DNA from: Gammaproteobacteria bacterium
Lineage (GTDB): Bacteria; Pseudomonadota; Gammaproteobacteria; Pseudomonadales; Pseudohongiellaceae
Direction: 5' to 3'
Assembly (NCBI GenBank): GCA_018401885.1
Contig: JAGYKB010000005.1
Location: 1-64,000 of the forward strand
DNA length: 64,000 nt
Position numbers and translations under genes: made by a program. Below are positions 17,153 to 27,067 of this stretch, one piece after another (the first letter of the stretch is position 1; each line of letters opens with the position of its first letter). The notes under the pieces were generated by a model. It had not been told where the DNA came from. It worked only from the letters and a program-made list of their open reading frames with translations, and did no database searches.

Positions 17153-18175
17153 CTACTCGCATGTACTTTCGGCCATTGGCAGGACTGCCGTAGCCAAGTA
17201 GGTATCAATACGGTTGTGCCAGCCTTTGAGCCAGCGCTGTTCCCGCCGTTCACTAGGCGCATTGGCTACTCTGCGCGCTAGAGTCTGCTTCGCAGCTGCC
17301 GCGAAGCTTTCTAAGGGAGCGTGGCTGTCGTCCATGGCGTTGAGTACCTGCTGAAGTCCCCATCCTTGCCCAGCGTAGCGCTCACCTTCGGCGAGTCCTG
17401 TCCCCTTAAAGTGCACGTAGTCGATCAGAGCATAGAGCCCTGCGGGCGAATGACAGTGCGCTAGTCTCTCAACACGGTATTTTATACGCTCTCTCTCTGC
17501 TTCTGGCGACTTGATGATTATCGCGCCAATGCTGCTCTCTAGTCTCGCGATAATAAACTGGGCCTGCTCACGCTGAGTTGTCGCTAGGAGCGTCCTCAGC
17601 TCTTCCATACGAGTGCTATTGATATTTGCGTAAAAGTCAGCGCGGGATTCCCATGGAGAGTCAATTTCAGAATAGGCAGGCTGTCTATTTCCATTTTGTG
17701 AGAATTTTCCTGCACGAATATCTTGGTTGTGTCGGTCGCTAATTGTGTCGAGGGCGTTTGTGGCAGGCCCCACTGGTTGCTCCGCAGAATTCGCGGGCAG
17801 ATGACTAGGTTGCAGCCAGCTCGGAAGCGTGACGCCGGTCTCATGGAGATGAGCTAGCAGGTCGGGGAAAGTTTCAGTAAAAATTTCGTCTTGATTCTGT
17901 TTATACCAAATGAAATGGCCTATACCGAGGGAGGGGAAGTCTTCGCCTTCGTTCCAGCTAGTCAGGCACGCGCGCTTGGAGGCACATTCGTTGGCGAAAA
18001 TCCTCTCGCCCAGCCAAAGCGCCTGCGAGGAGGTAAGTTTGGGTAGGAAGATTTGTGCGCTGGCTTGCGCGAAAGCAATTTGGCTAAGCAGCACTAGACA
18101 AGCTGCAAGGACAATATTATCGGAGCTTTTTATGCGGCTTCTTTTGATTTCAGGCATACGGGGGCTCCTCGCCAA
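17153..18175 (-). CDS. Exported protein of unknown function
   Basis: This 340-aa protein has a long basic n-region and a hydrophobic core (IVLAACLVLLSQIAFAQASA), so it is probably exported to the periplasm. The mature part has a well-structured look, with recurring aromatic residues: LWLGERIFANECASKRACL, FPSLGIGHFIWY, and later GLYALIDYVHFKGTGLAEGERY with GQGWGLQQVLNAM. The combination of an early Glu, GIGHFIW and a C-terminal helix reminds me of lysozyme-like or peptidoglycan-binding enzymes, but I cannot identify a family or prove catalysis. The first ATG may be too far upstream; MPEIKRSRIKSS is an alternative start. The GspE-like gene diverges from it. Confidence 0.75.
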   Translation of the reverse strand: MARSPRMPEIKRSRIKSSDNIVLAACLVLLSQIAFAQASAQIFLPKLTSSQALWLGERIFANECASKRACLTSWNEGEDFPSLGIGHFIWYKQNQDEIFTETFPDLLAHLHETGVTLPSWLQPSHLPANSAEQPVGPATNALDTISDRHNQDIRAGKFSQNGNRQPAYSEIDSPWESRADFYANINSTRMEELRTLLATTQREQAQFIIARLESSIGAIIIKSPEAERERIKYRVERLAHCHSPAGLYALIDYVHFKGTGLAEGERYAGQGWGLQQVLNAMDDSHAPLESFAAAAKQTLARRVANAPSERREQRWLKGWHNRIDTYLATAVLPMAESTCE

Positions 18176-18259
18176 TGCAATCGACAGCGACGGTGAGCAG
18201 TATACCGCGCCTTGCCGGCAGAGGGCAGGGTGGTTTTGTTCGACTTAAGGAGTGCAAGC

Positions 18260-20545
18260 TTGTTGCAGTTGGAAATAGCAGGCAAACGGCTTTCGGATCA
18301 TGCGTTTTTAGCGGAGCTGAAAACGATCTACAAAGTGATTCGACAATTTGAAAGAATCGATCCCGCTTTAGATTCGGTTGGCGATGCGCTGAGAAAACTG
18401 TTAGGCGCGCGCGTACTAATTGTTTATCTCTGTGTCGAGAATGACAGCAAGCTCAATGCGACTTATTGTGGAGTAGACTCTGAAGACAGCATCGGTGATG
18501 AGAGTCATGTTTTAAGAACTGCGACATCCCTCGCCGACCATGTAGCTTTAACCCAGCGTGCGGTATTGCTTTCCGACGCCAACGATACTGAAGAGCTTTG
18601 CAGCATTCACCCTGAGCTTCGTTTCGATGGGCGGTTGTGTGCTACACAAGGTTGGCCTGTTAGGTCGGCTATCGCCTTGCCGATTAAAGGCGTAATGCTG
18701 CTAGGTGTTTTGCAGCTGTTCCGTTTCGACGAAGATCCGCCATTCGACGGAATCGATCTCAAAAGAGCGGCGCTGATTAGCCAAATTCTTGCCCGCGAGT
18801 TTAACGATGGACATCAAAAAGAAACAGGTCCATTCGGCCAGTTAGTCGAAGAGGGAAGTCTCAGCAAACAAGACCTTGTGGAAGCCACGGCGCATGCGCG
18901 GCAGCAAGGAGCATCTACAGCAAAGGTGCTAATGGATAATTATGGCCTTTCGGTTGCAAGGATTAGTCAATCGCTCGAGAGGTATTACCGCGTGCCTTTT
19001 GTGGCCTATGACCCCAAGTTAACCCTGCCCTCTTCTTTGCTAACCAACATAAGCAGAAGCTATCTACGCAAGAACCTTTGGCTGCCCATCGGTATGCACA
19101 AAGGCACTGTGGTGATTCTCATTGACGATCCTTTAGATCACCAGCGGGTCAGGGAGATCCACAGCGTTCTTAATGTGCAGCACTGCACGTTAAAAGTTGG
19201 TTTGCCTGAACATATTCTGCTCTTTCTACGCGATGACTCGACTACCGATGCCGCCACGGGCTTCGAGGACCTGTTCTCAGTTCTCGCGTCTCAGAGTCGA
19301 GCTATCCAGCCAGAAAGTGAAGCCGAAGACGACTATGGGGCCGAAGCCTCGGGCATGATTCAGCTCATCAATCGCATAATCGCCGAAGCCGACAGACTCG
19401 GTGCGTCCGATATTCATATCGAACCGAGCAGAGAAGGAGAACCCGGGACTGTGCGGATTCGTGTCGATGGTCTTTGCCGCCGCTTGTTAGAGATACCAGA
19501 GGAACACTGTTCGGCCGCGATCGCCCGCGTCAAAGTAATATCGCGTTTAAATATTGCTGAAAGACGGCTGCCTCAAGATGGCAAATGCAAATTGAAACTT
19601 GCCGGTCGCACCGTCGAGATGCGCGTTGCGACGCTGCCTACGGTCTATGGCGAAAGCGTGGTTATGCGGTTATTGACTCCGGGGACGCCCATGCAGCTTA
19701 AGAATTTGAGTTTAAGTCTTGCGAATCAGCGCGCAATCATGAAAATTGCGACGCAGCCCCACGGGCTTTTCTTAGTGGTTGGCCCAACAGGCTCTGGCAA
19801 AACGACAACACTGCACGCAGTGCTGAGCAAACTCAATGTTCCTGAAAGGAAAATTTGGACCGCTGAGGACCCCGTAGAGATAACGCAAGACGGTCTGCAG
19901 CAAGTGCAGGTTCAATCGAAGATCAATTTCACGTTCGCCATGGCTATGCGGGCACTTCTCAGAGCAGATCCTGACGTCATTTTGATCGGTGAAATGAGAG
20001 ATAGTGAAACGGCCAATATTGGGGTTGAAGCCTCGCTTACCGGGCATCTCGTTCTGTCGACTCTTCACACTAATTCGGCGGCGGAAACCATTACTCGGCT
20101 ATTGGATCTCGGTCTCGATCCGATCAATTTCTCCGATGCGCTGCTCGGTGTTTTGGCGCAGCGGCTTATGCGAACTCTGTGCTCAAAGTGTAAGCAGCCC
20201 TATGAAGCAGACGAGGAGGAAAAGCAGCGATTGCGCCACTTTTATGGCGAGGAAGCGTTTGTTAAGCATGGTCTTGAAGCCAGGGAGTGGAAACTGTGCA
20301 GGGCTGTTGGTTGCACTGAATGCGGCGGCACGGGATACAAGGGGAGGCTGGCGATTCATGAAATGCTGATTTGTGGAAGTCGGCTGCGGAACCTAATCAA
20401 CAGACGCGCAGGCCTCGATGAGTTGCGCGATCAAGCGGTTAAAGAGGGCATGCGAACCATGCGCCAAGATGGGATAGAAAAAATAGTGTCTGGGTACAGC
20501 GACTACAGCCAGCTTGTGCAGGTGGTTGGTGTTGGGTTTTGTTGA
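18260..20545 (+). CDS. GspE/PilB-family secretion ATPase with N-terminal GAF domain
   Basis: This 761-aa AAA-type traffic ATPase is related to type II secretion and type IV pilus assembly motors. The chosen start is TTG 18260, seven bases after a perfect AAGGAG; the frame is also open from TTG 18212, which has no such signal. Domains in order: a GAF-like sensor (about 20-190), an MshEN/GspE-N domain (EEGSLSKQDLVEATAHARQQ near 205), and the motor with DIHIEPSREGE, Walker A GPTGSGKTTTLHA, AEDPVEI, Walker B RADPDVILIGEMRD, His box TGHLVLSTLHTNSA, and a four-Cys zinc site (CSKC and CTEC). No pilin, secretin or inner-membrane partner is nearby, so it appears to be an orphan motor whose GAF domain may add ligand control. 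Confidence 0.88.
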   Translation: MLQLEIAGKRLSDHAFLAELKTIYKVIRQFERIDPALDSVGDALRKLLGARVLIVYLCVENDSKLNATYCGVDSEDSIGDESHVLRTATSLADHVALTQRAVLLSDANDTEELCSIHPELRFDGRLCATQGWPVRSAIALPIKGVMLLGVLQLFRFDEDPPFDGIDLKRAALISQILAREFNDGHQKETGPFGQLVEEGSLSKQDLVEATAHARQQGASTAKVLMDNYGLSVARISQSLERYYRVPFVAYDPKLTLPSSLLTNISRSYLRKNLWLPIGMHKGTVVILIDDPLDHQRVREIHSVLNVQHCTLKVGLPEHILLFLRDDSTTDAATGFEDLFSVLASQSRAIQPESEAEDDYGAEASGMIQLINRIIAEADRLGASDIHIEPSREGEPGTVRIRVDGLCRRLLEIPEEHCSAAIARVKVISRLNIAERRLPQDGKCKLKLAGRTVEMRVATLPTVYGESVVMRLLTPGTPMQLKNLSLSLANQRAIMKIATQPHGLFLVVGPTGSGKTTTLHAVLSKLNVPERKIWTAEDPVEITQDGLQQVQVQSKINFTFAMAMRALLRADPDVILIGEMRDSETANIGVEASLTGHLVLSTLHTNSAAETITRLLDLGLDPINFSDALLGVLAQRLMRTLCSKCKQPYEADEEEKQRLRHFYGEEAFVKHGLEAREWKLCRAVGCTECGGTGYKGRLAIHEMLICGSRLRNLINRRAGLDELRDQAVKEGMRTMRQDGIEKIVSGYSDYSQLVQVVGVGFC

Positions 20546-20561
20546 TTGAGCGGCTGCAACG

Positions 20562-21038
20562 CTAGCGTGACAGGGCGCCCGAGAGTACCGAAAACTCTGT
20601 CACAAGCAATTCATTGTCGCTGAGCACGTAGTCAACACTGATTTCTGCAGGGCCTGTTTCGAACGTAACGCGCGCCTCATAGCTCGCGCGGGCATTTCCG
20701 CGTCCGCGGTCTAATAAAGGGAGGGTTATCGTGCTGCTTAGGGCGTCGATACTGGCCAATTTGCCTAATCTGCGGCGCAGAGAGTAAATAGTTCTCGGCC
20801 ACTCGAGTTCGCTCGCGGTGATAAATAGATCAGGATGCGCAAAGAGCAAAAGGCTCGACGTCTTATCGGCGGCGAATACGTCCTGAATGAGAAGTAGCGT
20901 TCGCGCATCAGCCTCCTTACTCACCGACCATCGGGAAAAAATAGCGCTAATGAAAACCGCGAGAATGGCAGCTAGCGCGGCCAGCGCAACGAGACGCAGC
21001 ACGAGTGAATTTTTGTAAGACTTATAGAGGGACGTCAT
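20562..21038 (-). CDS. Single-pass membrane-anchored protein, unknown
   Basis: From ATG 21038 the protein has 158 aa; the same frame is open to 21113, adding 25 polar residues. The chosen start gives a basic N-terminus followed by one membrane helix (LVLRLVALAALAAILAVFIS), then a soluble, probably periplasmic domain of about 110 residues with WPRTIYSLRRRLG and a beta-rich end (ARVTFETGPAEISVDYVLSD). No family is recognised. It converges tail-to-tail with the GspE-like gene, 16 bases apart, and diverges from the next plus-strand gene across the AT-rich region. Confidence 0.65.
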   Translation of the reverse strand: MTSLYKSYKNSLVLRLVALAALAAILAVFISAIFSRWSVSKEADARTLLLIQDVFAADKTSSLLLFAHPDLFITASELEWPRTIYSLRRRLGKLASIDALSSTITLPLLDRGRGNARASYEARVTFETGPAEISVDYVLSDNELLVTEFSVLSGALSR

Positions 21039-21210
21039 AGCCGCGGTGCCTATGGCAAGGTTGGCAGGCATTGTCGCACAGGCGGTTTCGTGATTGCAGC
21101 GTGAATGCGACAAGCATGCCGGAACGAACGGTTTCTATTTTCGTAAAAACTCATAAAAATCAGTAAGTAGCGACTTAATTGTTTGTCGAAGGCGCGTTAA
21201 CCTCGTAATT

Positions 21211-21219
21211 TTATGCACA
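21211..21219 (+). promoter_or_regulatory. DnaA-box match TTATGCACA
   Basis: It matches the TTWTNCACA consensus exactly, at the left end of the AT-rich region. It stands about 190 bases from the other three boxes. Confidence 0.45.
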
Positions 21220-21347
21220 TGCGCTACATTTGCGTCACAAAACACTGTTTTTATCGGTGTTTGGTTGAATAGTCGGGGAATTATCTTATTAACTTATTGA
21301 TTTTAATGAAATTTATAAGCTGGTTAAAAATCAATCAATTTAAGCAG

Positions 21348-21381
21348 AAAAGCGCTAATTTAGCGCCTTTTGAGCGCTTTT
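21348..21381. repeat. Nested palindromes beside the DnaA boxes
   Basis: The inner palindrome GCGCTAA-T-TTAGCGC (21352-21366) is perfect with a one-base centre. An outer pair, AAAAGCGCT at 21348-21356 and AGCGCTTTT at 21373-21381, is also perfect and uses the same left arm, so two alternative hairpins can form. Neither ends in a clean T-run, so a terminator is less likely than a protein-binding or structural site. Confidence 0.6.
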
Positions 21382-21399
21382 CCCATTTTACCCCCAGAG

Positions 21400-21408
21400 T
21401 TATCCACA
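21400..21408 (+). promoter_or_regulatory. DnaA-box match TTATCCACA (perfect consensus)
   Basis: This is the strongest form of the box. With its flanks it reads CAGAGTTATCCACAG, the same as the sequence I recall around box R4 of E. coli oriC. It forms an inverted pair with the box at 21414-21422 (TCCACAG-TTT-CTGTGGA). Confidence 0.55.
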
Positions 21409-21413
21409 GTTTC

Positions 21414-21422
21414 TGTGGAAAA
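21414..21422 (-). promoter_or_regulatory. DnaA-box match TTTTCCACA, minus strand
   Basis: Read on the minus strand this is TTTTCCACA, a consensus match, facing the perfect box six bases away. A facing pair this close is more than expected by chance in 50 bases. Confidence 0.5.
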
Positions 21423-21431
21423 AACGGTGGC

Positions 21432-21440
21432 TTTTACACA
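21432..21440 (+). promoter_or_regulatory. DnaA-box match TTTTACACA
   Basis: This is the third consensus match within 41 bases, in the same orientation as the perfect box at 21400. Confidence 0.45.
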
Positions 21441-21681
21441 TTCGGCAAATAACAGTAAAAACATAAGCTTAGGGAAACAATGTTTAAAATCAGTTAGGTC
21501 TCGGCGCTAACTTTCTCTTTTAGGCTTTGCTTATTGCATGCTATCGATCGATATATACCCCCAGGCATTTGTGATATCTTAGCGTCAGTTTGTGGCGATC
21601 GCTGCACTAGTGCACATTGACTCACTGGTCATTTTTTTTCGCCATCCGTTTCTAGGCAGACTCGCAAGGCACCTTTGCTTT

Positions 21682-22341
21682 ATGATCGAACTTAACGCCG
21701 AAATTCCGTTTCTTTGGAGGCTAAGTCCCGAGAGTAGCGAAGGCTACTGCTCTGTCTCTCTCGTGGTGCCTCGACCGCCAGAGAACGAAGTGCCAGACCT
21801 CACTATTGAAACCACGATACTGAGTTTGGCGTCGGACAGTTTGCGCTCTGAGCAAGAAGAGATACTCGAATGGAACGAAGAAGACATTAGCCTCTTCCTG
21901 CGCTTGCTCAGCCAGAAAAAGCCAAAAGCAGAACTCGAATCGGTCCCGCCAGAGGGGCGAACTTTGCGGGTTGATCTCTCGGATCCCGACGTCATTGAGA
22001 TTATTAATATTGTTGCAGCGGCGGGTTTCGGCGTGGCATTCACCTCTACAGGCCTACTCAGATCGCCATCCGCGCTCTTGCCAGCGTATCGATTTGATAT
22101 CGGATCAAAAGCCTCTCTCAATACGATAGTTGGCTTCAAACAGGCGATTGTTGTCGATGTTGATGATGACGACGTGGTGTGTGTCTTGACCGAGGAAATT
22201 GACGTACAGGCCATAGATTCAGCCGCAGATGAATACGACAAGCTCCTGCCGAACGATTTGCTCCTCGTTCAGCGGGCCGACATCCTTCACGCCGATTATT
22301 CGGAATCTCGAGAGATTCCTAGCGCAGCGGTGCTGCACTAG
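21682..22341 (+). CDS. Uncharacterised cytosolic protein
   Basis: From ATG 21682 the protein has 219 aa; the frame also opens at GTG 21592, which would add 30 residues of poor character. It is acidic, with no signal or membrane segment. A central block (LRVDLSDPDVIEIINIVAAAGFGVAFTSTG, about 105-135) and a later acidic patch (VDVDDDDVVCVLTEEIDVQ) suggest a compact alpha/beta domain. I recognise no family. The initiation region has only a weak AAGG. It is read away from the DnaA-box region and converges with the acyl-CoA dehydrogenase gene. Confidence 0.65.
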   Translation: MIELNAEIPFLWRLSPESSEGYCSVSLVVPRPPENEVPDLTIETTILSLASDSLRSEQEEILEWNEEDISLFLRLLSQKKPKAELESVPPEGRTLRVDLSDPDVIEIINIVAAAGFGVAFTSTGLLRSPSALLPAYRFDIGSKASLNTIVGFKQAIVVDVDDDDVVCVLTEEIDVQAIDSAADEYDKLLPNDLLLVQRADILHADYSESREIPSAAVLH

Positions 22342-22354
22342 ATTTTACCCGAGG

Positions 22355-23515
22355 TTACGCCCGTTGATTGAAGCGTCGGCCAACAAGTGCGGCGGTGATA
22401 TTTACTTTCTGAATATCAATGGCACCGCCCGCAATCCCCCATCCCCAAGAATCTCGGAGCTTTTGCTCCAGCGGGAACTCCTTCGAATAACCATAGCCTC
22501 CCATGAGCTGCATCGCTTTGCCGGTGACCTCGCGAGCGGTTTCGTTGGCGAAGCATTTCGCGACGGAACTCTCTGCAATTGATGGCAGGCCGCTTTCTGC
22601 ATTGATAACGGCGCGATAGAGCAGCAGCCTCGCCGCTTCGAGTTTCATCTTCATTTCGGCGATTTGAATTTGTACGCCCTGAAAATCGACGAGTGGTTTG
22701 CCGAACTGCCGGCGCTCTTGAACATACGCCAACACATAATCAAATGCCGACTGTGCGGTTGCAAGTGACATCGTCGTATTACCGCAGCGTTCTAGGTCGA
22801 AGGCATCCATTAGCTTGCTGAAGCCGCCTGCAGGCACGAGGATATCTGCTTCGCTGACTTCGACATCGTCGAAATACATGTCCGCGCTGTACACTCCGCG
22901 AAAGCCCATGTGGTGATCGCGTTTGCCAAAGGTAAAGCCCGCACTGCCTTTTTCGACGAGCACAGCGCCGATAGCTTTGGCGCCGGGGCTATCGTCCATG
23001 CGGCAGTAGACAACATAGGCTTCGGAGTGGCCAGCCCCTGAGCTCCAGCGTTTGTTTCCGCTCAGCAGCAGTTTGTCGCCTTCTCGGCGTACCTGAGTCT
23101 TTAGGTCGGTTAGCGCCGAACCCGCATCGGGCTCTGACATTGAGACGGCGACAACCATTTCCCCGGCGCAGACTTTTGGCAATACTCGTTGCTTCATCGC
23201 GTCGCTACCGAAGTGCGCGATGGCGAGTGTGGGGCCAAAGCAGGATTCGAAAATAGGGAATGCCACGGCAATGGAAATCTTGGCGATTTCCTCAAGTACT
23301 AGCACCGCATCGAAATGCGACAGGCCACCGCCACCGTATTCGCTCGGTAAGTTGACACCAAGGTAGCCGAGTTCACCAAAGCGTTTTCGAAGCTCTTGGC
23401 TCGGCGGTTCGTCATTGAGCTCTATCTCGCGAGCAAGTTCGGGGAGCTCTCGCTGGGCAAACTGGCGGACTGATTCTTGGAGCGCGCGTTGTTCCTCGTT
23501 CAGGGTGAAATCCAT
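22355..23515 (-). CDS. Acyl-CoA dehydrogenase family protein
   Basis: This 386-aa FAD enzyme carries out the alpha,beta-dehydrogenation of an acyl-CoA. Signatures are FTLNEEQRALQESVRQFAQ at the start, VSMSEPDAGSALTDLKT (first ACAD signature, FAD-side), GNKRWSSGAGHSEAYVV, MGFRGVYSADMYFDDVEV, the ERRQFGKPLVDFQGVQ motif, and the second signature QLMGGYGYSKEFPLEQKLRD. The catalytic base position lies in this C-terminal segment but its identity depends on the subfamily. Chain-length or branched-chain specificity cannot be read. It is divergent from prfC with about 180 bases between them. Confidence 0.94.
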   Translation of the reverse strand: MDFTLNEEQRALQESVRQFAQRELPELAREIELNDEPPSQELRKRFGELGYLGVNLPSEYGGGGLSHFDAVLVLEEIAKISIAVAFPIFESCFGPTLAIAHFGSDAMKQRVLPKVCAGEMVVAVSMSEPDAGSALTDLKTQVRREGDKLLLSGNKRWSSGAGHSEAYVVYCRMDDSPGAKAIGAVLVEKGSAGFTFGKRDHHMGFRGVYSADMYFDDVEVSEADILVPAGGFSKLMDAFDLERCGNTTMSLATAQSAFDYVLAYVQERRQFGKPLVDFQGVQIQIAEMKMKLEAARLLLYRAVINAESGLPSIAESSVAKCFANETAREVTGKAMQLMGGYGYSKEFPLEQKLRDSWGWGIAGGAIDIQKVNITAALVGRRFNQRA

Positions 23516-23696
23516 GTTGCTACCTGTATAACTGGTTTTGGGGTGAAAACACTAAACCTGAGTGTAGGTGAACTCGCGCGAGGATTGTAGTCAGTAATTT
23601 GATACCATGCGTCCCTCACGCGGGATGGGGCTTTTTCAAGCCTAGCTCCCGCAGCTTCTCTGATAAAGAAATTGTCATATTTAGGATTCATCAGGT

Positions 23697-25283
23697 ATGG
23701 GTGTTAGCAACTTAGCCAACGAAATTAACAAACGGCGTACCTTTGCCATCATCTCGCACCCTGACGCAGGTAAAACCACAATCACCGAGAAGCTTATCCT
23801 CCTCGGAAATCTCATCCAGGTTGCAGGGTCGGTCAAGGGAAAGAAGACAGAGAAGCATGCGACCTCCGACTGGATGGCGATGGAGCAGGAGCGCGGCATT
23901 TCGGTAACCTCCTCGGTTATGCAGTTTCCTTACAAAGAGCGCATCGTCAATCTCCTCGACACGCCCGGCCACGAGGACTTCTCGGAAGATACATACCGTG
24001 TCTTAACCGCGGTTGATTCGGCGTTAATGATCGTCGACGGCGCAAAGGGCGTCGAAGAGAGAACAATCAAGCTCATGGAGGTTTGTAGGCTTCGCGACAC
24101 TCCTATCTTCACCTTCGTGAACAAACTCGACCGCGATATTCGCGAGGCGATCGACGTGCTCGATGAAATCGAGACAGTGCTAAAAATTAAGTGTGCGCCG
24201 ATTAACTGGCCCCTCGGTATGGGTAAAGAATTCAAAGGCGTCTACAACCTGTATAAAGATACTATTCACGTTTACAGACATGGGCAGGGCAGTCAGCTGC
24301 ACGAGGTTGAAGTGATCGAAGGCATAAACAGCGACGCAGCGAAAACGCTTCTAGGCAGTTACCGAGACGATTTCCGCGACGAAATTGAGCTGGTGCGCGG
24401 CGCGAGCAACGACTTCGATTTGGACGCCTATTTGCGTGGCGAGTTGACGCCGGTTTATTTCGGCACTGCTCTAGGTAATTTCGGTGTTAAAGAAATGCTC
24501 GACGACTTCGTTGAATATGCGCCTTCGCCGCGGAGCCGCGAAACCCAGACTCGTCAGGTTGCAGCCATCGAGTCTGAGTTCACAGGCTTTGTGTTTAAGA
24601 TTCAGGCAAACATGGATCCGAAGCATCGAGACCGAATCGCTTTCATGCGTCTATGTTCTGGCGAGTACTCACGCAACATGAAGATGCGCCACTCGCGTCT
24701 TGGTAAAGATGTTAAAATTGCCGATGCGGTTACTTTTCTCGCAGGCGACCGTGATCAAGCAGAGTCCGCTGTGTCTGGCGATATCATCGGCTTACATAAT
24801 CACGGCACTATTCAAATAGGCGATACTTTTACCGGCGGTGAAGACCTCAAATTTCTGGGAATACCGCATTTCGCCCCCGAACTGTTCCGACGGATTCGCC
24901 TAAAAGACCCGCTTAAGATGAAGGCGCTGCAGAAGGGTCTACAGCAACTCTCAGAAGAGGGTTCTACGCAGTTGTTCACGCCGCTACGTAACAACGATCT
25001 GATCGTAGGCGCGGTTGGTGTTCTGCAGTTTGAGGTCGTCGCGTTTCGCTTAAAAGATGAATATAAGGTTGATGCAATCTATGAGCCGATTACCGTACAG
25101 TCGGCGCGCTGGGTGGATTGCAAGGATGCAAGCAAACTCGCTGAATTCCGCAAAAAAGCGCACGATAATTTGGCAATCGACGGAGGCGGCTACCTCACCT
25201 ACCTCGCACCCACGAGAGTGAATTTAAGCCTTATGGAAGAGCGTTGGCCCGATATTGAGTTCCGCGCGACTCGCGAGCACTAG
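23697..25283 (+). CDS. prfC: Peptide chain release factor 3
   Basis: This translational GTPase (528 aa) removes RF1 and RF2 from the ribosome after termination. G-motifs are clear: G1 [13 protein letters not shown], the RF3-specific [20 protein letters not shown] with switch I, G3 [14 protein letters not shown], and G4 NKLDRD. The RF3-type domain 3 follows, including [16 protein letters not shown] and the C-terminal INLAxDGG-like [21 protein letters not shown]. Length matches the family. ATTTAGGA precedes the ATG. It is followed by tgt on the same strand, 63 bases on. Confidence 0.96.
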   Translation: MGVSNLANEINKRRTFAIISHPDAGKTTITEKLILLGNLIQVAGSVKGKKTEKHATSDWMAMEQERGISVTSSVMQFPYKERIVNLLDTPGHEDFSEDTYRVLTAVDSALMIVDGAKGVEERTIKLMEVCRLRDTPIFTFVNKLDRDIREAIDVLDEIETVLKIKCAPINWPLGMGKEFKGVYNLYKDTIHVYRHGQGSQLHEVEVIEGINSDAAKTLLGSYRDDFRDEIELVRGASNDFDLDAYLRGELTPVYFGTALGNFGVKEMLDDFVEYAPSPRSRETQTRQVAAIESEFTGFVFKIQANMDPKHRDRIAFMRLCSGEYSRNMKMRHSRLGKDVKIADAVTFLAGDRDQAESAVSGDIIGLHNHGTIQIGDTFTGGEDLKFLGIPHFAPELFRRIRLKDPLKMKALQKGLQQLSEEGSTQLFTPLRNNDLIVGAVGVLQFEVVAFRLKDEYKVDAIYEPITVQSARWVDCKDASKLAEFRKKAHDNLAIDGGGYLTYLAPTRVNLSLMEERWPDIEFRATREH

Positions 25284-25310
25284 CCGCAGCAAACCGATCG
25301 AATGCATTGA

Positions 25311-26495
<1,185 letters not shown>

Positions 26496-26635
26496 GCCCG
26501 GAACAGCGGCCAAATGATTCAAGCAAAGAAGGGTTTTCTACCCGGCCCCAGCCTTGATATCGTTTCCGGCGCCTCCATTTGTGAGACAATGCGCCGCATA
26601 ACGAACCGAATCAATCATCAAAGAGAGCACAGTAC

Positions 26636-26959
26636 ATGGATTTTTTGTTCCCAGTAGCCTACGCCCAAGAACCCGGCCAGCCTTCGCTTACCTTCAATCT
26701 CATCTTGTTTGGCGGGATGTTCCTCCTGTTCTGGCTGCTGATTCTACGCCCCCAGTCTAAGCGCGCGAAGGAGCATCGCGATTTGGTATCCAGCATAGGC
26801 AAGGGAGATGAGGTGTTAACCTCAGGAGGTCTTCTAGGCAAAGTGGTGCGCGTGAGCGAAGACTATCTCGCTGTCGATGTTGGCACCGGTCTTGAGGTCA
26901 AAATACAAAAGGCGGCGATCGCTGCTGTATTGCCTAAGGGTACGCTGGCGAAGATCTAG
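26636..26959 (+). CDS. yajC: Preprotein translocase subunit YajC
   Basis: This 107-aa single-span inner-membrane protein accompanies SecDF. The helix is LILFGGMFLLFWLLILRPQ, followed by the hallmark RPQSKRAKEHRDLVSSIGKG and the beta-rich GDEVLTSGGLLGKVVRV domain. Position between tgt and secD is diagnostic. AGAGAG precedes the ATG. 140 bases separate it from tgt. Confidence 0.96.
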   Translation: MDFLFPVAYAQEPGQPSLTFNLILFGGMFLLFWLLILRPQSKRAKEHRDLVSSIGKGDEVLTSGGLLGKVVRVSEDYLAVDVGTGLEVKIQKAAIAAVLPKGTLAKI

Positions 26960-27067
26960 TCTACTCGCAGGAGCGCGCCGTGGGGATCTCGGTGCGTTCC
27001 TCTAAGTTACGCGTGTTTAGCTCACGCGTGTTGAAATCGTTAACCTTTCAATCTGCAGAGCCCACTT

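Larger units (their letters stand above)
21039..21681. other. AT-rich divergent region with DnaA boxes and palindromes
   Basis: This 640-base gap is much richer in A and T than its surroundings, mainly between 21240 and 21350. It contains four matches to the DnaA-box consensus TTWTNCACA, listed separately, and nested palindromes at 21348-21381. It lies between divergent genes of unknown function. Such a mix of an AT-rich block and DnaA boxes is what a replication origin or a DnaA-titrating or DnaA-regulated site looks like. The usual origin neighbours (dnaA, dnaN, gidA, rpmH) are absent from the window. Confidence 0.5.

Noticed and set aside
21039-21681. Calling the DnaA-box region an established chromosomal origin
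   Set aside because: Origin neighbours such as dnaA or gidA are absent and skew cannot be measured here, so it is reported only as a candidate.
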